From: an uncultured Treponema sp.
GTDB lineage: Bacteria; Spirochaetota; Spirochaetia; Treponematales; Treponemataceae
Assembly: GCA_946538795.1 (NCBI GenBank)
Contig: CAMNGY010000036.1
Coordinates: 1-8,754, forward strand
Direction of reading: 5' to 3'
Length of the DNA stretch: 8,754 bases
How positions within the stretch are numbered: position 1 is the stretch's first letter; every line of letters starts with the position of its first letter. The notes beneath the pieces were generated by a model, which was not told where the DNA came from, did no database searches, and saw only the letters and a list, made by a program, of their open reading frames with translations. This document shows, piece after piece, positions 5,745-8,754 of the stretch. Position numbers and translations under genes: made by a program.

Positions 5745-5761
5745 GACCTTTGTGGCAAAAT

Positions 5762-6160
5762 TTACGATTTTATATTAAGAAGGGCAATAATAAGACCTAT
5801 CAGCACAATAATGCTGCTGATCATGAGCCATGCAGGGACATCATTTCCTGTGCCTGCTCCACTAGAGTCAGGGGACAACGTGCGAAATTTCTTTTCTTTC
5901 TTTGATTTTTTGTCTTTCTTTTTTTTTGACTGGAGAAACGGAGGAACCTGTCCTGGCCCGTAGATGTCCTCCTGACTCATCGCATAGTGACAGCGAGGAC
6001 AACCGCTCTTGAAATCATTTGCGCTACCCATGTGCCCGCAACTGGGACAGCGGACTGCGGCAAAGAATTTACCGCAGTGGGGACAGAAACGGGCATTTGC
6101 CGCCACCTCCTCACCGCAGTTCTCGCAAAAATATTTTGGCTTTGTTCCTTGTGCCGACAT
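5762..6160 (-). CDS. Double zinc-ribbon protein with C-terminal membrane anchor
   Basis: This 132-residue protein begins with two tandem zinc ribbons made of four CxxC pairs: Cys12/15 with Cys26/29, and Cys38/41 with Cys54/57. A lysine-rich stretch (79-91, eleven of thirteen residues charged) and a Ser/Gly-rich linker follow. A single hydrophobic helix (about 110-130) ends the protein, leaving only a two-residue charged tail. The topology suggests a tail-anchored protein with its ribbons in the cytoplasm. Such ribbons usually bind zinc for structure or partner contact; no enzyme motif is present and I cannot assign a function. The ATG shares one base with the TAA stop of the preceding gene (TAATG), and there is only a weak AGAG ahead, so translation is probably coupled to that gene. 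The tRNA-Leu gene follows on the same strand. Confidence 0.85.
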   Translation of the reverse strand: MSAQGTKPKYFCENCGEEVAANARFCPHCGKFFAAVRCPSCGHMGSANDFKSGCPRCHYAMSQEDIYGPGQVPPFLQSKKKKDKKSKKEKKFRTLSPDSSGAGTGNDVPAWLMISSIIVLIGLIIALLNIKS

Positions 6161-7143
6161 TACTCTGTGCCGAGGTTATCGACTATGTAATTATAGATGT
6201 ACCAGATGCCGTCTCTCTGGCGGACGTAGTAGGTGTAGCGTTTCTTTTCGGTGAAGGTTCCGTTGTTGAAGTACTCCAGGACCTTTACGCTACCGTCTGT
6301 CTGGGAATAAGTCGTGTTCTCTATCTCGAACCTGTCCGGGATGGCAACAATATCGCTTTCAATTCTGGTCTGCTTGAGACTGGACTTGAAGGCGAGTATC
6401 TGCTTATTGCGTCCGTCCGCGCTTTCTGCGTTGTAGCGACGGCTGCGTGCGGGATCGCGCTTGAGCATCTCCTCGACATCCATATAAAGGAAGTACTGGT
6501 CCCAGAGGCTCCTTTGACGGGCAATTATAGTCTGCTCAACGACCTTATCAGGGCTTATCGCTTCTGGTTGCAGGATTGCGGCACTCGCAACAGCTACTGG
6601 AATCTCAGTGGATGATGCTGCAGTAGAAGAAGGGCGTATCTCCAAGCTCAAGCGGTTTGACGTTATGTACTCGTAGCGGTTGGAATACAGTTCCGGGTAG
6701 AATTTCATGTTGATGTAGTAGATGGATGCATTGTTTATGTTTATGAAGTCCTTGAGATTCTCCACGAAGGAATATTCCTCACCAGCTTCCAAGGCTATTT
6801 CCCGGAAGTAGACTGTCTGGTTTGTAGTCCGTTTCTTGAGTAGGCTGGAGTTTTCTTCCAGCTTGCTGTTTTTTACGTCAACGGCATCAAAGTCTATGCT
6901 GAACCTCCTGTCATCGGCCAGCTTGAAACGAAGCGTTTCTGCACCCGTGTTTTTTATCGTGATATGTATATTCACAGGATTGTCATCGCCGTTACCCGGG
7001 TAGTACATGCTCTTATCATAGAATTTTATGGAAACTTTTGCGTTTTCGGCAGCTTTTTCCTCTGCTCTGAGGGTGCTTTCTACGGCACATATCTGGGCAA
7101 GAACCGCTAAAGATGTTATAATGCCTACAAATGTTTTTTTCAC
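6160..7143 (-). CDS. Secreted two-domain protein of unknown function (Ig-like plus NTF2-like fold suspected)
   Basis: The 327-residue product opens with a Sec signal peptide (MKKTF, then a hydrophobic core to about residue 20). Cys19 is preceded by Ile, which fits a lipobox poorly, so a lipoprotein is possible but not favoured. Residues 35-170 look like a beta-sandwich, with VNIHITIKNTGAETLRFKL resembling Ig-like or BsuPI-type repeats. An Ala/Ser/Pro-rich linker (171-198) follows. Residues 200-327, starting with long helices and ending in paired strands around KRYTYYVRQRDGIWYIYNYI, suggest an NTF2/SnoaL-like cone fold. These fold guesses come from pattern only. The start is GTG at 7143 with GGGAG six bases upstream. 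It is coupled to the zinc-ribbon gene by a one-base TAATG overlap, so the pair may act together at the membrane. Export to the periplasm is the firm part of this call. Confidence 0.8.
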   Translation of the reverse strand: MKKTFVGIITSLAVLAQICAVESTLRAEEKAAENAKVSIKFYDKSMYYPGNGDDNPVNIHITIKNTGAETLRFKLADDRRFSIDFDAVDVKNSKLEENSSLLKKRTTNQTVYFREIALEAGEEYSFVENLKDFININNASIYYINMKFYPELYSNRYEYITSNRLSLEIRPSSTAASSTEIPVAVASAAILQPEAISPDKVVEQTIIARQRSLWDQYFLYMDVEEMLKRDPARSRRYNAESADGRNKQILAFKSSLKQTRIESDIVAIPDRFEIENTTYSQTDGSVKVLEYFNNGTFTEKKRYTYYVRQRDGIWYIYNYIVDNLGTE

Positions 7144-7154
7144 GGCTAACTCCC

Positions 7155-7169
7155 GCCTGCTCAGCAGGC
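7155..7169 (-). promoter_or_regulatory. Hairpin adjoining the ribosome site of the secreted-protein gene
   Basis: GCCTGC (7155-7160) and GCAGGC (7164-7169) form a perfect six-pair stem with a three-base loop. On the minus strand its 3' arm abuts the GGGAG ribosome site of the GTG start at 7143. It could affect ribosome access or protect the 5' end of the message. Confidence 0.4.
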
Positions 7170-7184
7170 ACAGTTAAATTCTTC

Positions 7185-7192
7185 TTTATACT
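7185..7192. promoter_or_regulatory. Overlapping divergent -10 elements between the secreted-protein gene and mfd
   Basis: The bases TTTATACT read as TATACT rightward (7187-7192) and as TATAAA leftward (7190-7185). Rightward transcription would begin near 7199, about 11 bases before the mfd ATG; leftward near 7178, about 35 bases before the GTG. No good -35 box is placed for either, although TTGATA (7231-7226 on the minus strand) precedes a weaker -10 by 17 bases. Confidence 0.35.
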
Positions 7193-7209
7193 CAATGTAT
7201 CGGTATCCT

Positions 7210-8754
7210 ATGGAAAATAATTTATCAATAAATAGGCTGGAGCTTTTCAGCCTCATTGGCGCATATCAGCCCATGGCGGATGCTGTCGCGATGTTGGCAA
7301 ATGGCAGCGTTCCAAGCCACATTAGTTTAAGGGGACTGAGAGGAAGCCTTCCCAACTTCCTCATCTCTTTGTATATGAAGCGTGTGTCCGGTGCTGACTG
7401 CATAATCATAACGCCAGGACAGAAAGAGGGGGATGAATGTGAAAGCGACATTCAGACCATACTGGGGCAGGACGTGGACATATACAAGCTGCCTTGGTGG
7501 GGAAATATGCCTTACAGAAGCGCCGCCCCCGGTTCCTCTGTTTTCGGGGAAAGGGCATCTTTTCTTGCTCATCTGACAGTCAGAAGTCCTGCCGGGAAAA
7601 AGGGCAGGGTGTTCATTGTTCCCCAGAGGGCAATGTTAACACCTCTGCCACCTCCTGAATATGAAAGAAAGCTATTAAGAAGAATCTCCAGAGGTCAAGT
7701 CGTTGACACTCAGGTTCTTTCAAAAGATTTGGTTTCGTTTGGATATGTCAGAGTTCCTCGTGTAACGATCCGGGGCGAGTTTGCCCTTCGTGGAGAGGTG
7801 CTGGATATCTTCATGCCAGGGGACAAGAGCGCCTACAGGGTGCTTTTTGACTTTGATACTATAGATCAAATCAAAGCCTTTGATCCAGAGACTCAAGGAA
7901 CAAATTCAAAGGATGCGGGGGTCGAAAGCCTTGTTTTGTATCCGATGAAAGAAGTCATCTGGGATGACGGACTGTGCGCAAATCTGGAGGAAATTCTTAA
8001 AAAAGAGGACAGAGAAGGAGTTTCATCTGAAAACTCCGTGAAGACTGTCAGTAGTGATGTCCACTTGGGGCTTACAGATGAAGGTAAGGCAGAAAAGGAA
8101 CGAATCCTGACGGAGCTTTCTGTAAACGGCTCCAGCGAAGGCGAGGAGCTTTTTTATGGAAGCCTTTGGGACAGACAATACGGACTTGTTGACTACATAA
8201 TGGAAGAAACTCCAGTGTTTTTTTTGGACTGGGACAGACAAATGAATGCCGTGAAAATGATTCGCAACGAATATACTGCAGCTTATCGGCTAGCTCGTCA
8301 GAGGATGCCAGCTCTGCGGCCCAAGGATATGCTTCTAGATTATGAAAGCAACGTACGTTACATATCCAATAGTATTTTTTTTCATACTGTTGGAACAGAT
8401 ATATTACTTGAGAATGCTGATATTGATGGCTTAAAAGAGTTATCCGTGCCCAGTCAGGATGGACAGAACTTTTTTGGCAACATAAACTACTTCAAAGAAT
8501 CACTGACATCCCTCAGGCAAAATGGGTACAAGATTTTTATTTTTGCTGATAATCCCAATCAGTCACTGAGGATCAACGAGTTATTAAAGGATTTTACGAC
8601 GGAAGAAGGGGGCTTTCCTGTCAAGATAGAGCCTTTGTCGTTGACAGCTGGCTTTTCCATTGAAAGCGAGAAGATCCTCGTTGTGCAGGAAAACGAGATT
8701 TTTGGTCGCAAGAAAGCTGCACCGGCTTCCATACGGCGCGTGAAGTCAAAAGTA
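7210..8754 (+). CDS. mfd: Transcription-repair coupling factor Mfd, N-terminal 515 residues (cut by window end)
   Basis: Mfd removes RNA polymerase stalled at DNA damage and recruits UvrA for nucleotide excision repair. The frame is open from ATG 7210 to the last base. Visible parts match its UvrB-like module. LRGLRGSLPNFLIS (40-53) occupies the place of a degenerate Walker A. LPWWGNMPYR and FGERASFL (94-103 and 112-119) match the P..PYE...R region. GYVRVPRVTIRGEFALRGEVLDIF (178-201) is the highly conserved strand block, and VLYPMKEVIWDD (242-253) closes the damage-independent UvrA-binding part. The visible end, VQENEIFGRKK, normally lies just before the polymerase-interacting domain, so the translocase half lies outside the window (typical total 1100-1200 residues). 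No Shine-Dalgarno precedes the ATG; conservation of LELFSLIGAYQP supports a start at or very near it. Confidence 0.96.
   Translation, partial: MENNLSINRLELFSLIGAYQPMADAVAMLANGSVPSHISLRGLRGSLPNFLISLYMKRVSGADCIIITPGQKEGDECESDIQTILGQDVDIYKLPWWGNMPYRSAAPGSSVFGERASFLAHLTVRSPAGKKGRVFIVPQRAMLTPLPPPEYERKLLRRISRGQVVDTQVLSKDLVSFGYVRVPRVTIRGEFALRGEVLDIFMPGDKSAYRVLFDFDTIDQIKAFDPETQGTNSKDAGVESLVLYPMKEVIWDDGLCANLEEILKKEDREGVSSENSVKTVSSDVHLGLTDEGKAEKERILTELSVNGSSEGEELFYGSLWDRQYGLVDYIMEETPVFFLDWDRQMNAVKMIRNEYTAAYRLARQRMPALRPKDMLLDYESNVRYISNSIFFHTVGTDILLENADIDGLKELSVPSQDGQNFFGNINYFKESLTSLRQNGYKIFIFADNPNQSLRINELLKDFTTEEGGFPVKIEPLSLTAGFSIESEKILVVQENEIFGRKKAAPASIRRVKSKV

Noticed and set aside
6009..6615. Plus-strand frames opposite the zinc-ribbon and secreted-protein genes
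   Set aside because: They are overlapping shadows; the minus-strand frames have a signal peptide, paired CxxC motifs and a coupled stop-start.
1..8754. CRISPR array, insertion sequence, phage or defence island
   Set aside because: No regularly spaced repeats, transposase, integrase, nuclease or toxin-antitoxin genes were seen.

Overview
The window looks like ordinary chromosome from a spirochaete, most likely a host-associated Treponema. This is an inference from the flavour of the proteins (SerRS, a YesL-like membrane protein, a PilZ-type protein, and Treponema-style secreted and zinc-ribbon proteins of unknown function). A moderate GC content and a tRNA gene without an encoded CCA end fit but do not prove it. 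I see no phage, insertion sequence, CRISPR array or defence gene.

Layout. At 1-1737 two genes read rightward: the end of a PilZ-like protein, then a membrane O-acyltransferase with a GTG start. They meet a leftward operon (4134 to 1681), serS followed by an AI-2E family transporter, whose last codons overlap the acyltransferase end tail to tail. From 4135 to 4441 a divergent control region carries the serS promoter and one or two rightward promoters for a five-helix membrane protein (4442-5287). Bases 5288-5621 hold no convincing gene but contain a 171-base set of nested inverted repeats and a strong leftward terminator. A tRNA-Leu(CAG) with its own promoter follows at 5622-5705 on the minus strand. 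Upstream of it on the same strand lie two translationally coupled genes: a secreted two-domain protein and a small double-zinc-ribbon protein with a C-terminal membrane anchor. A 66-base divergent region then leads rightward into mfd, which is cut by the window end after 515 codons.

How the genes fit together. Most are housekeeping: serine tRNA charging, a leucine tRNA, and transcription-coupled repair. The rest are envelope or membrane functions: acyl transfer to a surface glycan, a small-molecule or ion exporter, and membrane or secreted proteins of unknown role. The least explained parts are the nested inverted repeats at 5358-5528, the secreted protein/zinc-ribbon pair, and the rightward genes that lack a Shine-Dalgarno sequence.
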